Assembly: GCF_014205795.1 (NCBI RefSeq)
Contig: NZ_JACHCN010000015.1
Span: 1-64,000 of the forward strand
Length of the DNA: 64,000 bases
Source of the DNA: Rhodanobacter sp. MP7CTX1
GTDB taxonomy: Bacteria; Pseudomonadota; Gammaproteobacteria; Xanthomonadales; Rhodanobacteraceae
Direction of reading: 5' to 3'
The position numbers and the translations under genes were made by a program. Each line of letters begins with the position of its first letter. Position 1 is the first letter of the stretch. This document shows positions 1-10,420 of the stretch, one piece after another. Below the pieces are notes generated by a model. It saw only the letters and a program-made list of their open reading frames with translations, was not told where the DNA came from and ran no database searches.

Positions 1-76
1 TGTGCCTACGGCCAGATGCGGCTAAGGTCCCTCCACCCCGGCAAGCCCTTTCTGACTCGCCGCCGTCAAACATACA

Positions 77-134
77 AGCGACTTCAGTCGCGATGGACGT
101 GCGGTAGCGCATCGCGACTGAAGTCGCTCCCACA
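77..134. repeat. REP-like palindromic repeat pair
   Basis: Two inverted copies of the same unit face each other: AGCGACTTCAGTCGCGATG at 77-94 and its reverse complement, extended to CTCCCACA, at 110-134. Each unit is itself palindromic (GCGACT/AGTCGC). The same unit recurs at 16690-16843 and inside recD at 49109-49131, so it is a dispersed family. It lies just downstream of gdhB, the usual extragenic position for REP elements. Confidence 0.8.
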
Positions 135-214
135 AAAGCAGGCTCTCGCAGAGACCTCGCGCACAGAGCCTGCTCCGGAGTCGATCCGGGGCAGGCTCTG
201 TGGGTGAAGCAGCC

Positions 215-3200
215 TCAGCCCACTGGCACCTGCGCAAGCTGGGCCAGGCGGCGCACGGCGACCGAGGCGATCGGGTAGTCCGCGTTCTGGGTGAGGATTT
301 CCGCCAGCATGCTGCGGGTGTACTGCAGCGTGGCATCGTCGCGCTGCAGCCATGCCTGCACCGGCGAGACGTCCTTGCGATCGCTGGCCAAGGTCAGCAC
401 CTGCAGCGCGAGCGCACGATGCTGATGATTGAGTTCATCGAGCAGCGAGCCGCGTGCCTGTGCATGCCAGTGACCCTCGACCGGCAACGCCTCGATCTGT
501 CCGCGCAACCATTCCAGGTCGAGCGCTTCGCCCAGTTCGTAGAACACGTTGGCGACTTTCTGCATCGGCTGGCCGCTCTGCTGCGCGACCTCGACCATAT
601 CCAGCGCCGCGCGCAGCTCCGGCATGCGGGCCAGCCGCAAGGCCAGCTCGGCAGGCAACCCCAACCCTTCCCATTTCTCCTGACTGCAGGAGAAATCACC
701 CTTGCCGGTAGGCGTCAGCACCTCCGGCAGAGCCAGGCGCAGGGCCGACACGCCGGTCTGATAGCGCTCGACATTGGCGGCGATATCCAGCGTGCCACCG
801 GGACGGTTGAGCAACCAGCGGGTCAGATGCCGCAACAGCGACCATATCTGCTTGATCGCGTCGATCTGGGTGTCCTCAGCCACCTTGCTGTCGAGTGCTT
901 CGATCTCGGCCCACAGCTCGCGTGCCTCGAGAATCTCGCGCGCCGCTGTATACGCCTTGGCGATCGCTGCCGGGCGCTGGCCGGTGTCTTCCTGCATGCG
1001 CATCATGAAGGTGGCGCCCATGCGGTTGATCGTCGAGTTGGTCACCGCGGTGGCGATGATCTCGCGCTTCAGGCGATGGCGCTGCATGTGTGCGGCGTAC
1101 TTTTCGTGCAATGGCTCGGGGAAGTAACGCACCAGCTCGCGTGACAGGTACGGATCTTCCGGCACGTCCGAATCGAGCAGCTGCTGGTATAGACGAATCT
1201 TGTCGTAGGACAGCAGCACCGACAGCTCCGGTCGGGTCAGGCCCAGGCCGCGGCTCTTGCGCTCGGTCAACTCGGCCTCGGTCGGCAGGTTTTCCACCTG
1301 ACGATCCAGCGTGCCTTCCGCTTCGAGCGTGCGGATGAAGTGCGCCATCGAGCCGAGACGGTTCACCGATTGGTGCTCCATCAAGGTGATCGCCTGGTTC
1401 TGCCGGTAGTTGTCCCACAGCACCAGCTGGCCGACTTCATCGGTCATGGACGCCAGCTGCACGTTGCGCGCGTCTTCGGTCAACTCGCCACGCTGCACCG
1501 CATCGTTGAGCAGGATCTTGATGTTCACCTCGTGATCGGAGGTATCCACGCCGGCGGAGTTGTCGATGAAGTCGGTATTCAGCAGCACGCCGTGCTGCGC
1601 CGCCTCGATGCGACCCTTCTGGGTCAAGCCCAGGTTGCCGCCTTCGCCGACGATCTTGCAGCGCAGCTCGATACCGTTGACGCGCAGTGCGTTGTTCGCG
1701 CGGTCGCCCACATCGGCCTGCGTCTCGCTGGAGGCCTTCACATAGGTGCCGATGCCGCCGTTCCACAGCAGGTCGACCGGAGCCTTGAGGATCGCGCTGA
1801 GCAGATCGTTCGGCGCCAGCTGCAGCACGTCGGGCTTGAGGCCCAGTATCGCGCGCACTTCGGGCGAGATCGGGATCGACTTCGCGCTGCGCGGCCAGAT
1901 GCCGCCACCGGTGGAGATCAGCGACTTGTCGTAGTCGTCCCAGCTCGAACGCGGCAACTTGAACATGCGCTCGCGCTCGACGAACGAACGCGCCGTATCC
2001 GGGTTCGGATCAAAGAAGATATGACGATGATCGAACGCCACCAGCAGGCGCGTGTGCCTGGACAGCAACATGCCGTTGCCGAACACGTCGCCGGACATGT
2101 CGCCGATACCGACGCAAGTGAAATCCTGCGTCTGACAGTCGCGGTTGAGCGAGCGGAAGTGACGCTTCACCGACTCCCACGCACCCTTCGCGGTGATGCC
2201 CATGCCTTTGTGGTCGTAACCGTAGGACCCACCGGACGCGAACGCGTCGCCAAGCCAGTAATCGTGTTCGATCGAAATCGCGTTGGCGATGTCGGAGAAC
2301 GTGGCGGTGCCCTTGTCGGCAGCCACCACGAGGTATGGGTCATCCGCGTCGTGGCGTACCACGTCATGCGGGTTCACCACCTTGCCCTCGATCAGGTTGT
2401 CGGTGATGTCGAGCAGGCCGTTGATGAACAGGCGGTAGCAGGCAATGCCCTCGGCCAGTTGCACGTCGCGGTCGCCACCCACAGGGGCCTTCTTGACGAA
2501 GAAGCCGCCCTTGGAACCGACCGGCACGATCACCGTGTTCTTCACCATCTGCGCCTTGACCAGGCCCAGCACCTCGGTGCGGAAATCTTCACGACGGTCG
2601 GACCAGCGCAGACCACCGCGGGCCACCGCGCCGAAACGCAGGTGGATGCCCTCAACGCGCGGTGCGCACACCCAGATTTCGCGATACGGCACCGGCTTGG
2701 GCAGCTCGGGCACCTTGTGCGAGTCGAGCTTGTAGCTGATGTAATCGCGATGCGCGCCGTCCCACTGCTGGAAGAAGCTGGTACGCAGGGTGGCGCGGAT
2801 CACCTTGACGAAGCTGCGCAGGATGCGATCTTCGTCGAGGCTGTCGACGTTCTCCAGCAGCAGGCCGATGGCGTCTTCCACGGTCTGGATCTGCTCGGCA
2901 CGTGGCAATGCCAGCGCTGCGCTCAGGCCATCGATCAGCGCAGGATGGCTGGTCTGCACCTCTTGTGGAATCAGCGCCTGCATCTCGGCCACCAGGGTGG
3001 CGCCGGCGACCTTCAACTCTTCGGTGGAAAGTGCTTCACGGCGTGGATCAAACTTGGCCAGGAACAGCTCCACCAGCAAGCCGGCGATTGCCGGATAGCG
3101 GTTGAGCGTGGTTTCCATGTAGGTCTGCGAGAACGCCACGCCAGCCTGCAGTTGGTATTTGCAGTAGCCGCGCAGCATCGCGACCTGGCGCCAGCTCAGC

Positions 3201-5161
3201 TTGGCGCCAAGCACCAGCCGGTTGAAGCCGTCGTTTTCAGCATTCCCGCGCCAGATCTGCTCGAACGCATCCTCGAACAATGCGCCGACCTGTTCCACAC
3301 TGAATGTGAGCTTGCCCACCGGCTGCACTTCGAAGTCCTGGATCGACTGCGCGCCAGCGTCGCCGGGGATCTCGTAGACATGTTCGGTGAGCACGCGCAG
3401 GCCGAGGTTCTCCAACTGCGGCAGCACTTCGGACAAGGCGATGTCGCCACCGCTGCGGTAAACCTTGAATCGCAGCGTCTCCGGTGCCTTGGGCGGATGG
3501 TAGAACGACATCCGCAGAGCGTTGTCGCCCTGCAGCAAAGACAGCTGATGCACGTCTTCGGCGGCGACCGCCGGACTTACGTCCTCGACGTAGCCGGCCG
3601 GCAGCGATTTGGCATAACGATTTGCCAGCACCACGCCTTCGTGATCACCGCGCGAACGCACGAGTGCATCGCGCACCTCATCGTGCCAATTGCGCACGAT
3701 GCCGGCGACACCCTGCTCCAGTGCCACCAGATCATACGGCGGCTGGTCACCGATCTTCGGTCGCGCGACGATCGTCAGTCGCGCCAGCGCGGCCTCGCCC
3801 ATCTGCACCGATGAGTCGCTCTGCTCGGCGTGCAGCGCGTTACCCAACAGCGTTTCGATGCGTTCGCGCACCGAGGTATTGAAACGGTCGCGCGGCACAA
3901 ACACCATGCAGGTGAAGAAACGACCGTAGCGATCGCGGCGCACGAACAACCGTGTGCGTGCACGCTGGCGCAACTCCAGAATACCCATCGAAGTCGAGAA
4001 CAATTCGTCTTCGCTGCTCTGCAGCAGCTCTTCGCGCGGCAGCGTTTCCATGATGTGGCGCAGCGACTTGCCGGAATACGAATCGCGTTTGAGGCCCGAA
4101 CGAACCAGCACCGCCTCCACCTTGTGTCGCACCAGCGGCACATCCTGCGGGCGCGCCATGTACGCATTGGAGGAGAACAGGCCGAGGAAGCGCTGTTCGG
4201 CCACCGCTACGCCATTGGCGTCGAACTTCAGCACGCCGATGTAATCCATGTAGCCGGCGCGGTGCACATGCGAGCGTGCGTTGGTCTTGGTCAGGATGAT
4301 GGCGTCGGTGGCGCCGGACTGTGGCAACTCGCTGGCGGCCAGCGTGCGCAATGAGCGCGGTGCCATCGAGCGATCGTTCTTGTGCAGGATGCCCAGACCG
4401 GAGCCTTCGAGCGAGCGCAGCACGCGCTCGCCATCGGCCTCGGCAACTTCGTACTCGCGGTAGCCGAGGAAGGTGAAGTTGTCGTCGGCAATCCAGCGCA
4501 GGAACTCGCTGGCTTCCTGCACCGAGGCAGCGTCCAGCGGCAGTTTGCGCTGCGGCAGATCGGTAGCAATCGCCAGTGCCCGGTCGCGCATTGCGGCCCA
4601 GTCGTTCACGGCGACGCGCACGTCGTCCAGGGCGGCTTCGACCTGCGCGATCAATTGCGCCTGCTCGGTCTCGTCGGCCACCCGGTCGATCTCGAAATGC
4701 ATGACGGATTCGGGCTTTGCCGACTGCGACGCGCCAGCCTCGTCACCGATACCCTGCAGCTCGCCGGAAGCATCGCGAACCACCTTGAGCATGGGATGGA
4801 TCACGGCGTGGATCTGCAACTTCGTCGAAACGATCATGCTCACCGTATCAACCAGGAACGGCATGTCGTCGGTGACGATCTGCAACAGGCTGCGGCCGGC
4901 ATGCGAGTCGGTAGGGTTGAGCACGCGCACCAGGGCGGTGTCTGCCGGGCGCTGCTGCATGAAGTAGAGCAGGCCTCCGATCAGCACGGTCCATTGTTCC
5001 GGGGTGTGCAGTTCGACGTCGCTGGCCGCGATGCGCGCGAAGAAAGCCTGGCAAAAAACTTGCGCCTCACTTAGGCGCTGGGGTGTCAAACCACTCTTTT
5101 TCAGTTCTTCAAGCACCAAGGACGGAAGGGGGAGATCATTGGCCGCATGGGTCACATTCAT
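215..5161 (-). CDS. gdhB: NAD-specific glutamate dehydrogenase, large (about 180 kDa) class
   Basis: Cytosolic NAD-dependent oxidative deamination of glutamate to 2-oxoglutarate and ammonia. The 1648-residue length matches the large bacterial GDH class (about 1600 residues, as in Pseudomonas gdhB). The N-terminal half, about residues 1-700, corresponds to the regulatory part of this class. The catalytic core is clear around residues 840-870 (GGLRWSDRREDF, then KNTVIVPVGSKGGFFVKK), followed by nucleotide-binding segments such as CKIVGEGGNLGLTQKGR. The ATG at 5161 gives the expected MNVTHAAND N terminus. It is a single gene transcribed away from the RND operon. The reading frame is intact. Confidence 0.96.
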   Translation of the reverse strand: MNVTHAANDLPLPSLVLEELKKSGLTPQRLSEAQVFCQAFFARIAASDVELHTPEQWTVLIGGLLYFMQQRPADTALVRVLNPTDSHAGRSLLQIVTDDMPFLVDTVSMIVSTKLQIHAVIHPMLKVVRDASGELQGIGDEAGASQSAKPESVMHFEIDRVADETEQAQLIAQVEAALDDVRVAVNDWAAMRDRALAIATDLPQRKLPLDAASVQEASEFLRWIADDNFTFLGYREYEVAEADGERVLRSLEGSGLGILHKNDRSMAPRSLRTLAASELPQSGATDAIILTKTNARSHVHRAGYMDYIGVLKFDANGVAVAEQRFLGLFSSNAYMARPQDVPLVRHKVEAVLVRSGLKRDSYSGKSLRHIMETLPREELLQSSEDELFSTSMGILELRQRARTRLFVRRDRYGRFFTCMVFVPRDRFNTSVRERIETLLGNALHAEQSDSSVQMGEAALARLTIVARPKIGDQPPYDLVALEQGVAGIVRNWHDEVRDALVRSRGDHEGVVLANRYAKSLPAGYVEDVSPAVAAEDVHQLSLLQGDNALRMSFYHPPKAPETLRFKVYRSGGDIALSEVLPQLENLGLRVLTEHVYEIPGDAGAQSIQDFEVQPVGKLTFSVEQVGALFEDAFEQIWRGNAENDGFNRLVLGAKLSWRQVAMLRGYCKYQLQAGVAFSQTYMETTLNRYPAIAGLLVELFLAKFDPRREALSTEELKVAGATLVAEMQALIPQEVQTSHPALIDGLSAALALPRAEQIQTVEDAIGLLLENVDSLDEDRILRSFVKVIRATLRTSFFQQWDGAHRDYISYKLDSHKVPELPKPVPYREIWVCAPRVEGIHLRFGAVARGGLRWSDRREDFRTEVLGLVKAQMVKNTVIVPVGSKGGFFVKKAPVGGDRDVQLAEGIACYRLFINGLLDITDNLIEGKVVNPHDVVRHDADDPYLVVAADKGTATFSDIANAISIEHDYWLGDAFASGGSYGYDHKGMGITAKGAWESVKRHFRSLNRDCQTQDFTCVGIGDMSGDVFGNGMLLSRHTRLLVAFDHRHIFFDPNPDTARSFVERERMFKLPRSSWDDYDKSLISTGGGIWPRSAKSIPISPEVRAILGLKPDVLQLAPNDLLSAILKAPVDLLWNGGIGTYVKASSETQADVGDRANNALRVNGIELRCKIVGEGGNLGLTQKGRIEAAQHGVLLNTDFIDNSAGVDTSDHEVNIKILLNDAVQRGELTEDARNVQLASMTDEVGQLVLWDNYRQNQAITLMEHQSVNRLGSMAHFIRTLEAEGTLDRQVENLPTEAELTERKSRGLGLTRPELSVLLSYDKIRLYQQLLDSDVPEDPYLSRELVRYFPEPLHEKYAAHMQRHRLKREIIATAVTNSTINRMGATFMMRMQEDTGQRPAAIAKAYTAAREILEARELWAEIEALDSKVAEDTQIDAIKQIWSLLRHLTRWLLNRPGGTLDIAANVERYQTGVSALRLALPEVLTPTGKGDFSCSQEKWEGLGLPAELALRLARMPELRAALDMVEVAQQSGQPMQKVANVFYELGEALDLEWLRGQIEALPVEGHWHAQARGSLLDELNHQHRALALQVLTLASDRKDVSPVQAWLQRDDATLQYTRSMLAEILTQNADYPIASVAVRRLAQLAQVPVG

Positions 5162-5799
5162 GGCATCTACTGGTCAGTGGAGACGAGGTGAGAATGGGGG
5201 TAAAAAGCCTTGAAAGGATACGCCGCGCTTCATGACGAATCCACCCACAGCAGCGCAGTTGCACCATTCCCGCGCGCATGGGTTCAGCGGTCCGTCACAT
5301 CAGCGTATCTCGCAAGGTGATGCAGTGCGCTGGCGGTATGCCATGCTTCATGCAGCGGTGATACTCATCACGCATCGCCCGTGCTCGTTGGCATGGGCTC
5401 ACATCGAATGGTGCGCTCGCGCTGCAGCAACCATGCTCACGGTCCATCGGTATCGGATCGGTAAGCGGCATGACGTCTGCTGCGCCTTACCTCTCAGTGC
5501 GCGAATTCACCTCGATAGCCCACAGCTGCCTCACGCTGCCCACAACGCGGCGATAGCTGTCAATGACTGGATTCACGCTGCCAATAAAATGTAAACTGGA
5601 CGGTATAGTCTCGCGGGCTCGGCCTACTGCGGCCTAGTCGAAGGATTACATTGAACGCCCAGGCGGTCAGGCGGGTGAGCGCCGGACCAACCTATGACAC
5701 AAGACACATCGGCCGCGATGCAGTAACTAGTCAACGGATTTGCTGCACTGCGTCCCGGCAACGCCCTTCATCCCCGATCAAGCAAGTTCTGGAGCTCCC
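5162..5799. other. Intergenic region between gdhB and the RND operon, no gene seen
   Basis: About 640 bases between divergently transcribed genes. Short open frames here show no recognisable protein features. It should hold the promoters of both gdhB and the efflux operon. An A/T-rich segment around 5583-5620 (AATAAAATGTAAACTGG, then GGTATAGTC) is the most promoter- or operator-like part, but no motif is strong enough to assign. No divergent TetR- or MarR-type regulator gene is present. Confidence 0.5.
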
Positions 5800-7017
5800 A
5801 TGAAGTCCTCGTTACTGCGCACACCCGTGTTGTGCTTGAGTCTGCTGGCGCTCGCTGCCTGTGGCAAAAAGCCGGAGCCACCGCAGCCGCCGCCACCGCA
5901 GGTCGGCGTGATCACGGCGCGACAGCAGAGCGCGCCGCTGACCAGGGATACGTCCGGCCGCCTGTCGGCTTACTACAGTGCCAACGTAACCGCTCGCGTC
6001 TCCGGCGTGCTGCTCAAGCGCAACTACACGGAAGGCAGCGCGGTCAAGCAGGGCCAGTTGCTGTTCGAGATCGATCCGACCTTCTACCAGGCGCAGCTCA
6101 ACAACAGCCTCAGCATCCTGGCGCAGGATCAGGCGACCCAGGTCAATGCCCGGGTTACCGTCGACCGCGACCACAAGCTGGTACCCAACGGGTATGTATC
6201 GCAACAGCAGGTCGACAATGACGAAGCCGTCATGCGCAGTGCCATCGCCAAGGTCAAGGCGGACGAGGCGAACGTGGCCAGCGCACGGGTCAACCTTGGC
6301 TACACCAAGGTGACTTCGCCGATCGACGGCATCGCCGGCCAGCAGCAGGTCACCGCAGGCGCGACCGTGGGCAATGGCACCAGCGATGTCGGCTCCGGCG
6401 GCACCTTGCTGACCACCGTCCAGCAGATTGATCAGCTGTATGCGAACTTCACCATCAGCGCAGCCGATCTGGCGATGCTGCAACAGGCGCAAAGCAAGGG
6501 CAGCGTTGCGCTGACGGCACAGAACAAGACCACCGTGCAGATCATCCAGGCCGACGGTAGCAAGTACGAGCCACTCGGCACACTGGATTTTTCCGATGTG
6601 ACGGTGAATGCGAACACCGGCGCGGTCAACCTGCGCGCCCTGGTGCCCAACCCGAATCACCAGCTGCTGGCGGGCCTCTACGTAACCCTCACCGTCAACC
6701 TTGGTCAGTTGAACAATGTGTTCCTGATCCCGCAGCAAGCCCTGCTGCGCGACTCTGTCGGTGCTTACGCGCTGGTGGTCGGCAAGGATGACAAGGTCGT
6801 GCGCAAGGACGTCAACGCCAGCAACAGCTATGAAAGCAACTGGATCGTCACCAGCGGCCTCAGCAACGGCGACCAGGTGATCGTGACCGGCCTGCAAGGC
6901 GCGAAAGAAGGCGGCTCCGCGAAAGCAACGCCGTGGCAGCCTGCGCAGGCTGCCGCGACTCAGGCAGGTTCTGACGCCAAGGCGCCAGCTGGTCAGTCCG
7001 CCGGCAACAAACAGTAA
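5800..7017 (+). CDS. RND efflux periplasmic adaptor (membrane fusion lipoprotein)
   Basis: Periplasmic adaptor that links the inner-membrane RND pump to an outer-membrane channel. The N terminus MKSSLLRTPV is a lipoprotein signal with lipobox LAAC, lipidated Cys at residue 21, followed by a proline-rich linker. Next comes the biotinyl-lipoyl-like and hairpin region (RVSGVLLKRNYTEGSAVKQG, then IDPTFYQAQL), the matching half-motif (GYTKVTSPIDGIAG) and beta-barrel domains. The ATG at 5800 is chosen over upstream codons because GGAG lies 6 bases before it and the signal sequence begins there. It ends 12 bases before the pump gene. The closest functional group is AcrA/MexA; substrate cannot be told. 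Confidence 0.93.
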   Translation: MKSSLLRTPVLCLSLLALAACGKKPEPPQPPPPQVGVITARQQSAPLTRDTSGRLSAYYSANVTARVSGVLLKRNYTEGSAVKQGQLLFEIDPTFYQAQLNNSLSILAQDQATQVNARVTVDRDHKLVPNGYVSQQQVDNDEAVMRSAIAKVKADEANVASARVNLGYTKVTSPIDGIAGQQQVTAGATVGNGTSDVGSGGTLLTTVQQIDQLYANFTISAADLAMLQQAQSKGSVALTAQNKTTVQIIQADGSKYEPLGTLDFSDVTVNANTGAVNLRALVPNPNHQLLAGLYVTLTVNLGQLNNVFLIPQQALLRDSVGAYALVVGKDDKVVRKDVNASNSYESNWIVTSGLSNGDQVIVTGLQGAKEGGSAKATPWQPAQAAATQAGSDAKAPAGQSAGNKQ

Positions 7018-7029
7018 GGAAGCCGTCTC

Positions 7030-10000
7030 ATGCCTAGTTTCTTTATCGATCGCCCAATCTTCGCCTGGGTGGTCGCCATCCTGATCTCCCTGATCGGCGT
7101 CATCGCGATGCTGAACCTCGGCATCGATTCCTACCCGGACATCGCTCCGCCACAGGTGACGGTGAGTGCAAACTATCCCGGCGCCAGCGCCGCGACCATG
7201 GAGTCGACGGTTACCCAGGTGATCGAGCAACAGCTCACTGGCATCGACAACCTGCTGTATTTCAGCTCGTCCTCCAACTCCAACGGCAACAGCACGATCA
7301 CCCTGACCTTCGCGACCGGCACCAATCCGGACATCGCCCAGGTGCAGGTACAAAACAAGATCACCCTGGCCCAGCCACTGCTGCCCGCCTCGGTCATTCA
7401 GCAGGGCGTGGTGGTGGCCAAGGCCAGCCCCGACATCCTGATGTTCATCGGCCTGACCTCGGACAATCCCTCGATCGACGCGCCTCGACTCGCCGATATC
7501 GTCGCCTCGCAGATTCAGCCGGTGGTCTCCCGTGTCAACGGTATCGGTAATACGTTCGAGCTCGGCTCGGAATACGCGGTGCGCATCTGGCTCAATCCGG
7601 ACAAGCTGCAGGGCTATGGGCTGTCCGCTACGCAGGTATTGAGTGCCGTCAGCGCCCAGAACGCGCAATTCGCCGCCGGCTCGCTGGGTGCCGATCCGTC
7701 GACCAAGGGGCAGGAGTTCACGGCGACTGTCGCGGCCGATACGCTGTTTTCCTCGCTGCAGCAGTTCCGCAATATCATCCTGCTCGCCCAAAGCGACGGC
7801 ACGACAGTACGCCTGAGCGACGTCGCCCGTATCACGTTCGGCCCGCAGAGCTATGGTTCGGCGGCTATCTATAAAAACAAGCCGGCCGGCGGCCTGGGCC
7901 TTTTCCTGCTGCCTGGTGCCAACGCACTTGCGGTGGCCAAGGCGGTGAAGTCGGAAATGGCGGTCCTGGCGAAGGATCTGCCACCCGGTGTGCAGTGGGA
8001 CGTCCCCTACGACACCACCCCCTTCATCGTCGCCTCGATTACCGATGTGGTGCGCACGCTGTTCGAGGCGATCGCACTGGTGTTCCTGGTGATGCTGATC
8101 TTCCTGCAGAACCTGAGGGCCACCATCATCCCCACGCTGGTGATCCCGGTGGCCTTGCTGGGCACATTCATCGGCCTGTACTTGCTGCATTTCTCACTGA
8201 ACCAGCTCACGCTGTTCGGCATGGTGCTGGCGATCGGCATCGTGGTGGACGACGCGATCGTGGTTATCGAGAACGTCGAGCGCATCATGAGCGAGGAGAA
8301 GCTGGATCCCCACCCAGCTGCCCGCAAAGCCATGGGCCAGATTACCGGCGCCATCGTGGCGATCACCGTGGTGCTGACGGCGGTGTTCGTGCCGTCCGCC
8401 CTGCAGCCGGGCGCTACCGGTATCGTGTATGCCCAGTTTGCGCTGACCATCGCGATCTCGATGGCGTTCTCGGCGTTCCTGGCGATGTCGTTCACCCCGG
8501 CACTTTGCGCGAGCTTGCTCAAGCCGACGCATGGCGAGAAGAAGAACATCGTCTTCCGTTGGTTCAACCAGACGTTCGACTGGGTCACCCATACCTACCA
8601 CGGCCATGTCGGCAGTGCGATTCGCCACGCTCCACGCTGGATGCTGGCGTTCGCACTGGTTACCGTACTGGCTGGTTTTCTGTACACCCGTTTGCCGACC
8701 AGCTTCGTACCCGACGAAGACCAGGGCTTCATGCTGGCCATCGTTTCGCTTCCACCGGGTGCCACGTTGCAACGCACCGACCACGTGATGGCCGAGATTC
8801 GCGACAAGCTGATGCACAGTCCGATCGGCAACGACATCGCGGCGATTTTCCAGCCCGAGGGCTTCAGCTTTGTCGGCAACGCGGAAAACGTCGGCATGTC
8901 CTTTATCAAGTTGAAGGACTGGGATATCCGCGGGAAAACCGCGATGGAGTTGATCCCGCAGGCCAATGGAATTTTGCACAGCATCACCGATGCACAGATT
9001 TTCGTGGTCAACCTGCCAACCATCCGCGGCCTCAGCCAGTTCGGCGGCGTGGATATGTATCTGCAGGCGCGCACCGGTCAATCCCGCCAGGAACTGGCGC
9101 AAGCGATGGGCACCCTGCTCGGCAAAGCCGGCAAGAGCCCTGAGCTTTACGGGATCCGTCCGAACTCGCTGCCGGACGCACCGCAGTTGCAGATGAAGGT
9201 CGATCGCGTGCAGGCCCAGTCGATGGGGCTGTCGCTCACCGATGTCTACGGTGCCCTCCAGTTGCTGCTGGCGCCGAACTACGTCAACCAGTTCAACTAC
9301 GGCGGTCGCATCAAGCGCGTGTACATTCAGGCGGACGCCCCATACCGCATGAATCTGGATGCCCTGCAACACATCTATACGCCCAGCGGTATCGGCAGGA
9401 CGGGCAGCACCGCCGCGACGGCTGTCAACACCAGCGGCTATCTCACCGAGGTCAATCCTTCGGTGAGCAATGGCGCCATCAGCCCGTACAACATGGTGCC
9501 GCTGTCCAGCGTGGTGAAGGCCAACTGGGGCATAGGAGCGGCCGCGCTGCCGCGCTATAACGGCTACTCCGCGGTCGAAATCGTGGGCAATTCCGCGCCC
9601 GGCTATTCGACCGGTCAGGCCATGCAAGTGATGGAAGGCATCATCAACAAGGACCTGCCCCCGGGCTACGCTTCCGATTGGACTGGCCAGTCCTATCAGG
9701 AAGTGCTGGCGGGCAATTCGGCCACGATGCTGTTGCTGCTATCGATCGTCGTCGTGTTTCTATGCCTGTCCGCGCTGTATGAAAGCTGGTCGATACCGCT
9801 AGCGGTGTTGCTGGTGGTGCCGCTGGGCATGCTCGGCATGTTGGTGTTTTGCAAGCTGACCGGTCTGCCCAACGATATTTACTTCAAGTTGGGTCTGGTC
9901 ACGGTGATGGGACTGGCCGCCAAGAACGCGATTCTGATCGTGGAGTTCGCGGTCGAGGAACAGGCTGCGGGCAAGACTCTGGCCGAAGCGGTACTCACGG

Positions 10001-10284
10001 CAGCCCGACTGCGCTTGCGCCCGATCCTGATGACCTCGATGGCCTTCATCCTGGGCGTGCTTCCGCTGGTCCTCTCCACCGGAGCAGGCGCGGTTTCCCG
10101 TCACGAGATCGGCGTCGGTGTGATCGGCGGCATGCTGTTCGCCACGTTCCTTGGCCTGCTGCTGATCCCGGTGTTCTACGTCAGCGTGCGTCGCCTGCTG
10201 GGTGACAAGCTGGACGGTGACGGCAAGACGCCGCCGCCCGACAACAGCCAACCGAAGTCGCTGGAGTCTCATCCGCAGCACTGA
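7030..10284 (+). CDS. RND multidrug efflux pump, HAE-1 family (AcrB/MexB-like)
   Basis: Inner-membrane proton-driven drug exporter, 1084 residues. The N terminus MPSFFIDRPIFAWV is the family signature. The proton-relay residues are present: the paired Asp in VVDDAIVVIENVE near residue 406, and the Lys in GLAAKNAILIVEF near residue 962. Two large periplasmic loops and twelve membrane segments are apparent from the hydrophobic pattern. It is co-transcribed with the adaptor gene 12 bases upstream. No outer-membrane factor or regulator follows; the operon ends at hairpins at 10295-10402, so a channel such as TolC must come from elsewhere in the genome. Confidence 0.95.
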   Translation: MPSFFIDRPIFAWVVAILISLIGVIAMLNLGIDSYPDIAPPQVTVSANYPGASAATMESTVTQVIEQQLTGIDNLLYFSSSSNSNGNSTITLTFATGTNPDIAQVQVQNKITLAQPLLPASVIQQGVVVAKASPDILMFIGLTSDNPSIDAPRLADIVASQIQPVVSRVNGIGNTFELGSEYAVRIWLNPDKLQGYGLSATQVLSAVSAQNAQFAAGSLGADPSTKGQEFTATVAADTLFSSLQQFRNIILLAQSDGTTVRLSDVARITFGPQSYGSAAIYKNKPAGGLGLFLLPGANALAVAKAVKSEMAVLAKDLPPGVQWDVPYDTTPFIVASITDVVRTLFEAIALVFLVMLIFLQNLRATIIPTLVIPVALLGTFIGLYLLHFSLNQLTLFGMVLAIGIVVDDAIVVIENVERIMSEEKLDPHPAARKAMGQITGAIVAITVVLTAVFVPSALQPGATGIVYAQFALTIAISMAFSAFLAMSFTPALCASLLKPTHGEKKNIVFRWFNQTFDWVTHTYHGHVGSAIRHAPRWMLAFALVTVLAGFLYTRLPTSFVPDEDQGFMLAIVSLPPGATLQRTDHVMAEIRDKLMHSPIGNDIAAIFQPEGFSFVGNAENVGMSFIKLKDWDIRGKTAMELIPQANGILHSITDAQIFVVNLPTIRGLSQFGGVDMYLQARTGQSRQELAQAMGTLLGKAGKSPELYGIRPNSLPDAPQLQMKVDRVQAQSMGLSLTDVYGALQLLLAPNYVNQFNYGGRIKRVYIQADAPYRMNLDALQHIYTPSGIGRTGSTAATAVNTSGYLTEVNPSVSNGAISPYNMVPLSSVVKANWGIGAAALPRYNGYSAVEIVGNSAPGYSTGQAMQVMEGIINKDLPPGYASDWTGQSYQEVLAGNSATMLLLLSIVVVFLCLSALYESWSIPLAVLLVVPLGMLGMLVFCKLTGLPNDIYFKLGLVTVMGLAAKNAILIVEFAVEEQAAGKTLAEAVLTAARLRLRPILMTSMAFILGVLPLVLSTGAGAVSRHEIGVGVIGGMLFATFLGLLLIPVFYVSVRRLLGDKLDGDGKTPPPDNSQPKSLESHPQH

Positions 10285-10294
10285 TCGTGATCCT

Positions 10295-10322
10295 GTGCCC
10301 TCTCCTCGTCGGCAGAGGGCAC
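10295..10322. terminator. Hairpin after the RND operon
   Basis: A 9-bp perfect stem, GTGCCCTCT / AGAGGGCAC, with a 10-base loop, starting 10 bases after the pump stop codon. There is no clear T run, so it may be a stabiliser rather than an intrinsic terminator. Confidence 0.5.
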
Positions 10323-10366
10323 GTTTGAAGCGGAAGCTGGATGGCAGCTACGTTCGAGACAAACGC

Positions 10367-10402
10367 AAAAAGCCCAGACAGGTTTCCCTGCCCGGGCTTT
10401 TT
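10367..10402. terminator. Bidirectional intrinsic terminator
   Basis: AAAAAGCCC pairs with GGGCTTTTT around an inner CAGG/CCTG stem. The flanking A and T runs allow termination in both directions. It lies between the convergent RND pump and acyl-CoA dehydrogenase genes. Confidence 0.85.
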
Positions 10403-10420
10403 CTTTGAACGCTGTATCGG

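Noticed and set aside
1340-3814. An 824-residue open frame antisense to gdhB
   Set aside because: It lies wholly inside the conserved gdhB coding sequence on the other strand, and its translation is low-complexity and His/Arg/Gln-rich, the usual shadow of high-GC genes.
5812-8190. A 792-residue antisense frame across the RND genes
   Set aside because: Both RND genes have strong family motifs on the plus strand; the antisense frame has none.
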